Shown here: positions 1 through 10,129 of the stretch, in pieces
Position numbering within the stretch: position 1 is the first letter of the stretch
How the letters are laid out: each line of letters begins with the position of its first letter
Source: Vandiemenella viatica
Lineage: Eukaryota > Arthropoda > Insecta > Orthoptera > Morabidae
Length of the DNA stretch: 64,000 nt
NCBI GenBank assembly: GCA_031002005.1
Contig: CM061921.1
Coordinates: 176,088,935 to 176,152,934, forward strand
Direction of reading: 5' to 3'
The notes under the pieces: model-generated
What the model was told of the DNA's origin: nothing
The model's input: only the letters and a program-made list of their open reading frames with translations
The model's database searches: none
Program-made: the position numbers and the translations under genes

Positions 1-518
1 GACTTTAATGATGACCTGCTTCAATGGAGATAAAGTTAAAATAATCAGGAGCGTCTTGTGTCAAGGTCTTCAAAAGGAAAGCGGAGATTTATCAATGAGT
101 CATAATAATCCATAATATTAGGAACACCTTAACGTTCTACCAAATATTAGTAACATATCAAATACTCCGTTCATTGCGTATCAGGTTTACTTTGCTTCCG
201 ATGCACTGAAACATTTTTACATTCAGAACACACAGAACTCTCGATACACAAATTCACAAAGTGTAATGCCATGACAACAAGCGCCGAGCGTGGGACTCAG
301 TGTTTTTCCTTAGATGACTTAAGCTTTGTTGCACATCTGTAAGATAGCTCGCTATTACAGTTTCACTCATTGCGCCTAAACAAAGTAATTTGTGATGCAT
401 GTTTATGTCACGATTTTACTTTTGTAATATTTCGCTTTAGAGACAATGAATTTTTTAATACACAGCTTAAACCAAATTAAACTTATTTTAAGTTCAGTAA
501 CTCATATGGTCGAATTCA
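1..518. other. AT-rich spacer, no gene seen
   Basis: No open frame with recognisable domains, no tRNA-like boxes and no repeat shared with the rest of the window was seen here. Confidence 0.5.
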
Positions 519-713
519 TTGGAAGACAGAAAATCATTTTTAGACAAGGGAGTAAGGAAATGGCATAAAATATCCAGTAATGTGCAGAACAATTTACCCC
601 AAACAGCAAAAGAATTTAAAGAAGAACTAATGGAAAAATACATCTATCCTCAATGTATTACCCCTAGTAATAACAATAAAAGTGTTCAAATAGTGCAGGC
701 TGTTAATTTTTAA
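519..713 (+). pseudogene. Possible C-terminal remnant of a non-LTR retrotransposon ORF2
   Basis: A 64-codon frame carries GVRKWHKISSNVQ and a following FKEELMEKY block. LINE polyproteins often end with a similar pattern (hydrophobic-x-x-W-N-x-L-P, then an FK-x-x-L helix). No RT core lies upstream and the resemblance is short, so it could be a chance frame. Nothing around it suggests a host gene. Confidence 0.22.
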
Positions 714-1661
714 TGTTCAGATGTTTATCTAATGGATCATTCCAGTTGAATATTGAGGCTAAGATAGAGCGAAGGTGCGCACACTCAACTCAGTGGGACC
801 TCATTTAGGATGCCACACTCCACCTCTCCCCCTGGACAACACAATGGAAAACGGGGCAGCACACACTTTGAGATCGTTAGCGACGCACGCCTTGCCTTCT
901 CGTCATTAAACACGGACCACATTCGATTTATGACCCCTGACCTTAATTTCGCTAATCTGAGAACAAGTGTGTGTGTGTCCCATTTAAAAATTTCAAACCG
1001 TTGTAGTAAACTGTTGAGTGACACTATAGAAAGCAGTACATTTTTTAAATTTCTTTTGGCCCGACAGGCAATTTTAACGTATATTAACGCATTCCCAAGT
1101 GTTTTTCTGCTAATACAAGTGAAAGACGATTAAAGACACACACAACAATTACATTAAATATCGATGGTCGGACTCGAACTTGCAGCAATTAATAACTTTC
1201 ATTCTTCACATTAATAAAATTTTATTATTTTTTTGCGACAGAATAACTTACAGCTAACTGGAAAGACGTTTAATGACAGTACCAATCTGTCATAACTATT
1301 GAAATTTAATATAAAACAACATAACACTCGTGAAATTTTCGTTCCATTCACTATCGTCTTTTTTTCTTTTCTTTTTTAACAAACCAGCAACATAAATAGC
1401 TATTATGCAAGAAATTTTAATGACATATACCTATTTGTACTAATCCTGATTTAATTAAGCTATTTTCTCACCATGATTTAATTATTTATTTTTCTAAAAA
1501 GGTAACCTGTGAAACACGATGAGACCAGTGTCTAAAGTCTATTTGCCAGGACACACCTAACAAGATAGCACACAATGATAAAAAAAATCATTCAAATAAC
1601 TGACAACAAGGACATCTTTTCACTACTACAAAACCTTATCTTCACAATATGCGAGCAAGTT
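714..1661. other. Spacer, no gene supported
   Basis: Two overlapping open frames (plus 810-1133, minus 785-1024) cover the same DNA and neither shows a domain, signal peptide or family motif. The rest is AT-rich with homopolymer patches. I see nothing functional. Confidence 0.4.
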
Positions 1662-1669
1662 CCTTGAAG

Positions 1670-1859
1670 CAGTACAGGACTAGCCAAGTATCAGGAGTTA
1701 GCAAATGCTACGGGCATCGCACCTAGTGGGGGGCCTCGCGCCTCCTAGGGGGCCCCACGCCTAGGAGTGTCTGGAGCCTTCCCGCCAGGTTAGATGGGCG
1801 AAAACCAAGGGCCCCTTCCTCACATTTGCTACGGGCCCCGCTGTCTTAATCCGGCCCTG
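1670..1859. mobile_element. 190-bp non-autonomous hAT element (MITE)
   Basis: The right end, read on the minus strand, starts CAGGGCCGGATTAAG, a typical hAT terminal inverted repeat. The left end starts CAGTACAGGACTAGCCAAG, a diverged partner, and both ends continue into a shared GTAGCAAATG/TTAGCAAATG block. A perfect 8-bp duplication CCTTGAAG flanks the element (1662-1669 and 1860-1867), the size expected for hAT. The interior is GC-rich (GGGGGCCTCGCGCC...), unlike the AT-rich flanks, and has no coding capacity. It would need a transposase in trans. Confidence 0.82.
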
Positions 1860-1964
1860 CCTTGAAGTTGTATGTAAACTCTGAGCTAAGTCCGTCCCTC
1901 CAAGCTGTATGTAGCCAGACAGGGAGATATCTTAGTCAGCAGCTCTAAAATCAAAATAGAACAG

Positions 1965-1969
<5 letters not shown>

Positions 1970-2013
<44 letters not shown>
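1970..2013. repeat. Poly-T tract (about 44 nt)
   Basis: Uninterrupted run of T. It could be the poly-A tail of a minus-strand retroposon, but no element body was recognised immediately downstream on that strand. Confidence 0.9.
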
Positions 2014-2019
<6 letters not shown>

Positions 2020-2119
2020 CATTGCTATAGAGCATATGCTCTACTAGCCTATAAGCCTACTTTCGCATACAGTATTATTTTAATTTTAAATTATCTGACG
2101 GCAATATCACATCCATCTA

Positions 2120-2480
2120 TCTGCTTTTATTTTTAGAAATTTTTATGATTAATTATTTCCATATTTCAATTCGTTCATCATTTCTTGTGGTATTTTGTTC
2201 CATTCCCTTACCCATAAAGGAAATTCTTTTTACTCCCTTACACCCTGAAATCAAGTGTTAGCTTGTGGTCACGGTAATTTATTCCCTTCCATATACTACT
2301 ACTCCTACTTCCTCTACCAATATCCATCAAAATCTCTTCGCTAATATACGCTTTGTACACTCCTAGAAATCTCTTCTCCCGACTTTCACGAAGACTGTTC
2401 TGTCAAACAAGCGAGCAGCTTCGAAATCTTCTCATTTTACCATCTAATAGTTAAGCTGCCTTTCCGAATCATAAAGAGAC
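2120..2480 (-). pseudogene. Relic of the C-terminal end of a LINE ORF2
   Basis: On the minus strand, separate frames read RDHKLTLDFRV and then EFPLWVREWNKIPQEMM. This matches the usual LINE ending of a RGHKLKL-type strand followed by F-x-x-RVV-x-WN-x-LP-x-x-VV. A stop and a frame change separate the blocks, so the copy is dead. No RT catalytic region is visible. The assignment rests on pattern memory only. Confidence 0.45.
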
Positions 2481-2834
2481 TTTGTAGCTTTGTAGATCTT
2501 GATCTATCTACATTAATAAACAACCTAAGTGTGAATGAAAATGTTCTATTTGTCTTCTACAGACATGTTAGCAAATACGAAATCATTGGGGTGCACTGCT
2601 GTCTCACAGTTTGAGGGTAAGTCTTCTTACAAAATGAATTTACTAACTATGAGTCAATATAAACCTTATAAAAGGAAGAAAATACGAAATAAGCTACATG
2701 AATTATTGTAGAAAATAAAATTGTTAATGCTACTCTTATGACAGATAATATCTTATTTCTGAGAGGTCTTTCCGAAAGAGTAAAATGATGCACTCTGTAT
2801 TCATAATTCTAGGAGATCAATTTTTAATTTTCGT

Positions 2835-3135
2835 GTGGTTTTAATATTCTTTTTGACTCCGTGCAAACAGACCTTTCATAATTACTTCTTGTTACCGCAG
2901 TTCGAAAGTCCTGGGCCATCACTCTGGTGTAATGATGGTCGTAACCTACAACAGAAAGAAAAGATCAAGGAGATGGCCTCTTCAGGTCAGCCTTTAAGGG
3001 TAGAAAGGAAAGAATACAGAGGTAGGGTGATAAAAAACAAAAAGAAAAGATTTGGTGGAAGGCAGTAGCTATGTGGGAGGTGTGGGAGGTTAGGTACAGG
3101 TTACCAGGTCGCAATTGTTTTCAAAGTGCAGCAAC
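2835..3135 (+). pseudogene. Relic of a LINE ORF1 segment (SGNH-like block)
   Basis: Plus-strand frames contain a basic stretch (IKNKKKRF), then GSSYVGG, and downstream GYQV followed by FK. The same order (GSSHGRRVG, then GISYQVTSFSK) appears in the LINE at 63.0 kb, and the DNA around 3100-3126 closely resembles 63096-63122. GSS is the nucleophile block of SGNH-type esterase domains found in CR1-like ORF1 proteins. Stops interrupt the copy, and the Tc1 relic next to it begins in this area. Confidence 0.4.
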
Positions 3136-3890
3136 CCGACGCAGCATTGCCCCAACAAGTCGCTCGAAGCCCCTGAAGAAATATTCAGCCACACTTTCTC
3201 TGCAGCCGTCCATAAATGGCAAAGTGTGATCGGTGCCGGACGTTGCGCATTAACTGATCTTTCGATCATGTCCCACTTATGTTCCAGTGGATTCATGTCT
3301 GGTGATCTAGGTGGCCAAATCACTCGCTGGAATTGTGCAGAATTCCAGGTGAAATGGCGCATTCTCATTCTGGAAAAGTCCATCATGGGTTTGGAACATA
3401 AAGGCCATGAATATCTGCAAATGATCTCCGAGTAGCTGAACACAGCCATTTACAGTAAACAGTTTGACCAGAGATTCCAGTCCAAGCCATGTAAACACAG
3501 CCCATAACAGGATGGAGCTACTATCACCATGAACCTTCTTGAAAACTTGGGAGTATGGCCTAGTGGGGTCTCCACCACACTCAACACCTCCATCAACTTG
3601 GAATCGTGACCCATCAGACCATGTAACCTCTTTCCAGCCATCTACCGTCCAACAGATATGTTCACGAGTCAATAAGAGGCGCTGCAACCAATGGAATTTT
3701 GTTAGAAGAGGCACTCGCTTTGGTCTTTCAATCAACGTCAAATTTAGCTTCACTATCCGTGTGGTGTTAAAAGTCTGCTTCTTTGCCTTAATCTTTAGTA
3801 ACCACTCTTTGTTCTTGCGGGCAGACAATATTAATTGTCCTTGGGTGCGCGTAGTTTCCTCCGTCTCAAACCTGAAATAAAATTTAGTTT
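3090..3890 (-). pseudogene. Tc1-like transposase pseudogene
   Basis: DDE transposase of the Tc1 group, which cuts and pastes DNA at TA sites. Visible blocks in order: linker with FHWLQRLLLTREH, first catalytic region WSDGSRF, SILLWAVFTWLG (family: VMVWG.FS), FQNENAPFH (family: QQDNAPCH, so the second Asp is Glu here), then in another frame WPPRSPDMNPLEHKWD, which carries the third acidic residue. One frameshift lies near 3310-3330. The N-terminal helix-turn-helix is missing or too diverged to see. Terminal inverted repeats were not found. Dead copy. Confidence 0.85.
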
Positions 3891-3894
3891 TTGG

Positions 3895-4490
3895 AAGTGA
3901 TATAAGGTTTTTATCGGGCTGATGCTCTGACTGTGTGTTTACTTGGAATAATGACTACACATGAAACAATTTATGAACCATAGTTTACACAAAGTAAACA
4001 AATTTATTAAATAACACTACTTCTCAATTTACAATTGTAAATAAAAACTCTAAAACACGTCTTACTGTTCATCAAAATACTTAGCTGCTATTCTATCCTT
4101 ACTTTCATCTCTCCAAATCCGGCATTTATTCCCTGCTACTTAACGAACCATACATCTTCATTTGTTCCACAATTTGCTGCTAGATAAAGCTATCTGCTCT
4201 ATGAACCTCTGAAAAGCTAAACTCGCTTATCATCTTTTAAGAACTAAAACATATATACATTTAAGCCTTTTCCTCCAACCACTAAAAATGCATATGAAAT
4301 TTTACGAGACAATATTGACACGCAGATGGGTTTCACATTTATGTAATTTTTCTTTAAACGGTGGTAAATGATGAATTTTTCAAAAAAAGATCTCAAGGAA
4401 GCGGAATACAGGAGGTAAATTACCACATTCTGCTTAGTTACAATTAGCAAATACAAACAATACCTACCGTGACGGTCATTCCGGTTTCAA
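3895..4490. other. AT-rich spacer
   Basis: Only short frames without domains. No repeat shared with other parts of the window was recognised. Confidence 0.4.
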
Positions 4491-4650
4491 AAACTAAAAT
4501 CTGTATGTTTGGACGGTGATTCGAAGCTGTCTCTTCCCGAGTGTGAGGCCAGCTTGTTACCGTTCACCCACCCACCCAGCACCCTATCATCGTAAACCCT
4601 CTATACGGAATTCAACCATGTCTTTTAACCGACATCAAAAAAAGGAGGAG
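4490..4650 (-). mobile_element. SINE family A, partial copy with dimer junction
   Basis: Read on the minus strand it holds GGTGAACGGTAACAAGCTGG (A-box side) and CAGCTTCGAATCACC (B-box side), then CATACAGATTT. The preceding part, GGTTGAATTCCGTATAGAGG, matches the junction of the dimeric copies at 10.3 kb and 45.3 kb. The tail is truncated. Such SINEs are transcribed by RNA polymerase III and moved by LINE enzymes. Confidence 0.62.
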
Positions 4651-4679
4651 GTTCTAAATTCGTCTGTTTTTTTTCCCCC

Positions 4680-6290
4680 TTTGTATGTATGTTCAGCGAT
4701 ATTTTCACCAATTTTGAACCGATTTAAATGATTTTTTTTAGTGGATAGGGTATACCATCAAAGTGGTCCCATATGAATTTCATTGAGAAACCATCCCTTC
4801 TACCCCTTTATACCTCTTAATTTATATAAAAACCCACATTTTTTATCCGATTTCGATGGAACTTTGGACATGTATAGTCAAAAATAAAGAGAAAAATACT
4901 GTCAACTTTCGGTTTGGAAAAAAAAAAAAACTGAACCCCTCTCCCTCTATCCACCACCCTAATTTTTACCAGTTTTCTTTATACAAAGATACAGTCGACA
5001 CCATTTAACTGACCTCCATTAAAGTTGGCATATGCATGTAATTTTTCATGTAGAAGGTTTCTGACAAAAAATATTAAAATAAAAAGACGCTCCTCTCCCC
5101 CTTTACACCATTCAATCTTTGCACAAACCTACATTTTTTATCCGATTTCGATGGAACTTTAGACATGTATAGTCAAAAATAAAGATAAAAATACTGTTAA
5201 CTTTTGTTGTGAAAAAACTGAAGCCCTCTCCCCCTATCCACCCCCTTAATTTTTTCCAATGTTCTTTATACAATGATACAGTCGACACTATTTAACTGAT
5301 CTCCATTAAAGTTGTCATATACATGTAATTGTTCATGGAGAACGTTTCTGACCAAAAACAATTTTAAAAAAAAAACACTCCATGTCCCCCTTTACACCCC
5401 TTAATTTTATAGAAACTTACATTTCTTATCTGATTTTGATTGAACTTTGCACATGTATAGATTAAAACAAAGAGTAATATCCTGCCAACATTTGGTCTGC
5501 AAAGCCCAACTCCTCTCTCTCCTTCCACCCACTTAATTTTTGTCAATGTTTATAAAAAGCTACAGTCGCCACCCTATGACCGATTACCATGAAAGTTGGC
5601 GCTTATATGTATTTTTTCAGGAAGAATGTTTCTTACCAAAAATAAAGAAACCACTCTCTCACCCCATTAAACCGCTTCATTTTTATACCAAGCCACAGTT
5701 TTTATCCGGTTTAGATAGAACTTAGAAATTTTTTACTACAAAACAAAGAGAAAAATAATGTCAACTTTTGGTTAGCAAAAACTGAACCCCTCTCCCCGTT
5801 TCCACACCCGTGATTTTTGTCAATTTTCTTTTTCAAAAGCTACAGTCGACAAGATTTGACTGATCTTTATGAAAGTTGGCACATATATGTATTTTTTTAT
5901 GGATAAGATTTCTGACCAAAAAATACCCTACCTCCCTTTTTACATCCCTTAATTTTTGTACAAACCCACATTTTAATCCAATTCGGTGGAACTTCGCATG
6001 CGTATACTTTAAACCAAATAGGAAAAGGAAAATACTGTCCACATAACTTTCACAAAAATGCAGACCCTATCCCCCTTTCTACCCCATTTATAACTGTCAA
6101 TGTTATTTATAAAAAGCTACCGTTTCTATCTGATTTTGAAGGAAGTATGCACGTGTATACTTCAAAACAAACAGAAAAATACTGTCTTCATTTGGTTTCG
6201 AGAAGCCAAACCTCTCTTAGCCTTTCCACCCCCTTAATATACACAAAACTACAGTGTCTATCATATTCTGAAGGAAATTAGCACGCATAT
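4680..6290 (+). repeat. Tandem array of about 285-bp composite units
   Basis: The phrase TTATCCGATTTCGATGGAAC or a variant recurs at about 4846, 5141, 5429, 5705 and 5977, with a closer one at 6129, giving spacings of 295, 288, 276, 272 and 152. Each unit pairs this half with a second half containing ACAGTCGACACC...TTAACTGA...AAAGTTGGCATAT. C-rich stretches (CCCCTCTCCCCC) separate the halves. The same half-units occur at 19.6, 31.8-33.5 and 35.4-36.3 kb, where they belong to composite elements. Units have diverged substantially, so the array is old. The LTR element at 6291 cuts it. Confidence 0.85.
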
Positions 6291-6322
6291 TGAAGTGGAC
6301 TACACTTAACGGTTCCTTGAAG

Positions 6323-6328
6323 TTTATT
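6323..6328 (-). promoter_or_regulatory. Polyadenylation signal in LTR
   Basis: AATAAA on the minus strand, about 195 bp downstream of the TATA box and 32 bp from the LTR end, consistent with an R-region poly(A) signal. Confidence 0.55.
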
Positions 6329-6522
6329 ACTCGGTACACAATACAACAGGTTAACCATGAACAAATGTGGGTACAGTTATCAGAAGACCGTCGAGAATTT
6401 CAGCCTGGTCCTGATCCGGGGTAGAGTGACGGCTTCTACTTCTCGCGAACTTCCGGTGGTCTTCTGTAGTTGACGCTGGTTCAGCGGTCAGGCTGGAACT
6501 GGCGGTGGAGCGGCCGGCTACG

Positions 6523-6530
6523 CTTATATA
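6523..6530 (-). promoter_or_regulatory. TATA box in LTR
   Basis: TATATAAG on the minus strand inside the LTR, about 200 bp before its 3' end; likely core promoter of the retroelement. Confidence 0.6.
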
Positions 6531-6611
6531 GGCGGCCTGGCGCAGGAATTCCGTTGTGTGGTAGTACGGCGACCTCTGTAAGAAATAGTCCCACTTAGCT
6601 TCTAGATGATT

Positions 6612-8236
6612 CTATTTGTTTTCCTGGTTTTGTTTTGATGCCTCTGCGCCTGTTTGGAGTCGTATATGTATCCCGGCGTGCAGGCGCGTTGTGTGTGAGG
6701 TCTGCCTGGCAGGGGCCTTTACTGGCAGACTGAACATACCTCCCTCCCCGGGGGGGGGGGGGGAAGCGATGTCTGCGACGTCTGCGAGGTCGTCTGCCGC
6801 GGCGCCCTGGAGCAGACTATGAAGGCTACCTCCAGGGGAGTACGGAGCTGTTCCCCTGGCGATGCGTGCCGACCTGCGTCGTGGTGCAGGTTGTGGTGGA
6901 GGTACTTGTGGAGCTAACGGCATCGGTTCGTCGGCGTCGATAGCCGGGGGCTGTACGGGGGGCGCTGAAGATGGTCCCCGCAAGTGGTCGAGAGGCTGCG
7001 GCTGAAGGGTGTCGGAGCGACCGACAGGTTGTGGCGTCGTTGGTGGCGCTGTAACTGTCCCTGAGCAACGGTTAGACGGCAGGAGTGGTGGAGGTGGCAG
7101 GGAAGGAGAGGAAGAAGTGGATGGCCATGCCGTGGTGGAAGAGGACGGTGCCGTGGGGTAGCGGGGACGTAGTTGGTTTCGATGGCGTCGCACTATCCGG
7201 CCATCCAGGCTGACGTCGAACAGTTGGCGGCCCCGGGGCCGCTGGATGACCCCCGGAAGCCAACCGGCCCGGGAGCCAAACCCGCGGGCCCAGACTAGGG
7301 AGCCCGGGGTGAAACGGAATGGGCCCGAAGGTACCTGTACTTTGGGCGGGGGTAAGAGGAGATGGAGGAGAGTGCGAGGTTGGCGGCCATGCAGCAATTC
7401 CGCCGGGCTTTTGGCCCCCACTGGAGTGGTTCGATAGGAACTGAGGAAGAGTGTCAATGCCTCTTCGAGTTTGTGACTTGTGGTGTATTTGGTCATTTGT
7501 GTTTTGAATGTTCTGACTAGCCGTTCCGCCTCCCCGTTAGATTGGGGGTGGAAGGGCGGGGTGAGGAGGTGTTGGATATTGTTGGCGGTACAGAAGGATA
7601 GGAATTCCCGACTTCGAAATTGCGGTCCGTTATCTGTGACGATAGCGTATGGTAATCCTTCGATGGAAAAGATCTTCGTGAGGGCTGAAATGGTGACCTC
7701 TGTGGTGATTGTGGAGCAACGGACGACATATGGGAAGTGGGAAAAGGCATCCGTCACTAGGAGCCACTGGTGGCCTAGGAATGGGCCAGCGAAGTCGAGG
7801 TGAATGCGTTCCAGGGTCCCGGACGGTGCCGGCCAGGAAAGGAACTTTTGAGGGGGGCGGGGCAGTTGTTGGGCACAGATGGTACAGCGCCGCACCATCT
7901 CCGTGACATCCGTGGTAAGGCCGATCCAGAATACATGGCGTCTGGCAAGGGATTTGGTGCGGGCAATTCCCCAGTGTCCTTGGTGGAGAGTTTGGAGGAT
8001 TGTCGGTTGTAGGGATCTCGGAACGACGACCCTCGGGGTGGAATTTGGTTCTGTGCGGAGGAGCACTCCCTCTACTACTGAGAGCTGGTGGCGGATGGAG
8101 TAGTAGAACTTGAGGTCTTGATGATGGCGTGGAGGGGAACGTGTTTGCCACCCGTGTTGGATGTGGTGTCGGATGACACGGAGGAGGGGGTCCTCCTCTG
8201 TGGCTGCCGCGACTTTTGAGGCCGTGACTGGAAATG
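6612..8236 (-). CDS. Pol polyprotein C-terminus with integrase (partial)
   Basis: An open frame of about 540 codons runs out of the gap without a stop. It starts after the RNase H area, then shows the integrase zinc finger (HQGHWG...CTICAQ, an HHCC pattern) and the DDE core: LDFAGPF (first D), VTDNGPQF (second D) and HPQSNGEAERLVR (E). After the core comes a small GSLVWARGFG...GVI fold and a long Pro/Ser/Thr-rich tail. Integrase joins the cDNA to host DNA. The frame passes through the purine tract and about 124 nt into the LTR, ending at TAG. The sequence is GC-rich compared with the flanks. No internal stop is seen, so this copy may be fairly young. Confidence 0.88.
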
Positions 8237-9236
8237 NNNNNNNNNNNNNNNNNNNNNNNNNNNNNNNNNNNNNNNNNNNNNNNNNNNNNNNNNNNNNNNN
8301 NNNNNNNNNNNNNNNNNNNNNNNNNNNNNNNNNNNNNNNNNNNNNNNNNNNNNNNNNNNNNNNNNNNNNNNNNNNNNNNNNNNNNNNNNNNNNNNNNNNN
8401 NNNNNNNNNNNNNNNNNNNNNNNNNNNNNNNNNNNNNNNNNNNNNNNNNNNNNNNNNNNNNNNNNNNNNNNNNNNNNNNNNNNNNNNNNNNNNNNNNNNN
8501 NNNNNNNNNNNNNNNNNNNNNNNNNNNNNNNNNNNNNNNNNNNNNNNNNNNNNNNNNNNNNNNNNNNNNNNNNNNNNNNNNNNNNNNNNNNNNNNNNNNN
8601 NNNNNNNNNNNNNNNNNNNNNNNNNNNNNNNNNNNNNNNNNNNNNNNNNNNNNNNNNNNNNNNNNNNNNNNNNNNNNNNNNNNNNNNNNNNNNNNNNNNN
8701 NNNNNNNNNNNNNNNNNNNNNNNNNNNNNNNNNNNNNNNNNNNNNNNNNNNNNNNNNNNNNNNNNNNNNNNNNNNNNNNNNNNNNNNNNNNNNNNNNNNN
8801 NNNNNNNNNNNNNNNNNNNNNNNNNNNNNNNNNNNNNNNNNNNNNNNNNNNNNNNNNNNNNNNNNNNNNNNNNNNNNNNNNNNNNNNNNNNNNNNNNNNN
8901 NNNNNNNNNNNNNNNNNNNNNNNNNNNNNNNNNNNNNNNNNNNNNNNNNNNNNNNNNNNNNNNNNNNNNNNNNNNNNNNNNNNNNNNNNNNNNNNNNNNN
9001 NNNNNNNNNNNNNNNNNNNNNNNNNNNNNNNNNNNNNNNNNNNNNNNNNNNNNNNNNNNNNNNNNNNNNNNNNNNNNNNNNNNNNNNNNNNNNNNNNNNN
9101 NNNNNNNNNNNNNNNNNNNNNNNNNNNNNNNNNNNNNNNNNNNNNNNNNNNNNNNNNNNNNNNNNNNNNNNNNNNNNNNNNNNNNNNNNNNNNNNNNNNN
9201 NNNNNNNNNNNNNNNNNNNNNNNNNNNNNNNNNNNN
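8237..9236. other. Assembly gap (1000 N)
   Basis: Exactly 1000 N, a placeholder length, so the true distance is unknown. It hides the gag-RT part of the LTR element and possibly the C-terminal end of the BIR pseudogene. Confidence 0.99.
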
Positions 9237-9239
9237 GAT

Positions 9240-9860
9240 AATGAACACGCAATTCTAAAACCAATCGGCATGCTCCACACACAGACCATCTCCCACTACC
9301 CAGTCCTTAAGGCCAACCACCACAATGGAAACAAACTGTCTCATCTCCTTTGCTTGTGGAAAAGATTCGCCAGTTCGCCTAGTCTTGGTCTGATGTACTC
9401 TAGCTTCTTGCATGCTGTATTCTTGCCAAACCGGGCCTCAGATGATTCTTACTTCTACTTTTTCCAGGTTTGGAAAATTTTCTTTCAAACAGTGTGATGG
9501 AGTTTTTTCTGGAGAGGGGTTTGAACGTATAAGATTGTTATATGTACCGCCATTGTAGTAGGCTATGGTGGGGCACTTAATGGCAGCCCCGATGCTGCTG
9601 TTACTGTCTGAAATACTCCTTACATAAGGACATAACGGTGCCCACCACTTATATTCCCGAAAAGTGTTGTCACCTTCTTCCCAGCTGTCTATTTCCAAGC
9701 TACAGGAAATACACTTTACAACGTCCCTTTCCTTATATGTGAATCCTGCGCGATGAAGGGCACTGGCCAGTATTCAAGAATTTGCAGTCGCTCTAATTCA
9801 TAGCTGAACATCATTCAGTTGTTTCTGTTGCGCAGGATGAAAGCGAATTTGTCCTGCAGT
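9240..9860 (-). pseudogene. Inhibitor-of-apoptosis (IAP) pseudogene with two BIR domains
   Basis: IAP proteins bind and restrain caspases through zinc-binding BIR domains. Minus strand, first BIR (about 9560-9850): YELERLQILEYWPVPF in one frame, then RAGFTY, VKCISC, IDSWEEGD and KWWAPLCPYVR in another; the zinc His (consensus EH-x-x-WFP-x-C) is replaced (REYKWWAPLC). After a linker of about 60 residues comes the second BIR (about 9250-9400): GDETVCFHCGG, a frame change, then GLKDWVVGD and EHADWF, with His present, followed by a stop. At least two frameshifts and a short deletion after WPVP mean it is not functional. A RING domain, if once present, would lie in the gap. No splice signals are convincing, so it could be a retrocopy or a decayed gene. 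Confidence 0.7.
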
Positions 9861-10129
9861 TGCTCGTGACTGATTTTCACTTGGAGATTTTTCAGGCTGC
9901 GATGTCTTGCTACGCTAAAAAATTAATAACATCAGGAAACACGAAATTTCCATGTATTTCCAATGAATATAAAGTTTGTAGTGGTATCAGTATGCTGAAA
10001 TCAGGAGACAAATAACTTTCAGAATGACTGATAGTGACTGTTTTCAATCATCCTTAGGAACGAAACAAATGGGAAAGTTTGTCTCTATTTAGCACTAAAG
10101 ATGTATGCCATCTTCTTCAGCCCAATTCA
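9861..10129. other. Spacer
   Basis: AT-rich sequence without recognisable features; the N-terminal part of the BIR pseudogene may extend into its left edge. Confidence 0.35.

Larger units (their letters stand above)
6291..6736 (-). repeat. 3' LTR of the Ty3-like element (446 bp)
   Basis: On the minus strand it starts TGTTCAGTCTGCC and ends GTAGTCCACTTCA, the usual TG...CA termini. A TATA box (minus TATATAAG, 6523-6530) and an AATAAA signal (6323-6328) lie inside in the expected order. The polypurine tract GGGGAGGGAGG (minus, 6739-6749) sits directly before the LTR. The partner LTR is not in the window, so the boundaries rest on these signals alone. Confidence 0.75.
6291..8236 (-). mobile_element. 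Ty3/gypsy-like LTR retrotransposon, 3' part
   Basis: Minus-strand element with one visible LTR (6291-6736), a purine tract just upstream of it, and a pol C-terminal region with integrase. The 5' half and 5' LTR are hidden in, or lost to, the assembly gap at 8237. It inserted into the about 285-bp array: the flank ends GCACGCATAT, part of the repeat phrase. The target duplication cannot be checked because the other flank is missing. Confidence 0.88.

Noticed and set aside
2563..2617. Possible 54-nt exon: TTGTCTTCTACAG before it and GTAAGT after it
   Set aside because: Splice signals look good but the piece is isolated, the open frame simply continues into the 'intron', and no neighbouring exon or protein family was found.
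6616..8103. Several open frames opposite or out of phase to the integrase ORF
   Set aside because: They are by-products of the GC-rich pol coding sequence; only the minus-strand integrase frame has motifs.
8161..9282. Long frames across 8237-9236
   Set aside because: They consist of N and carry no information.
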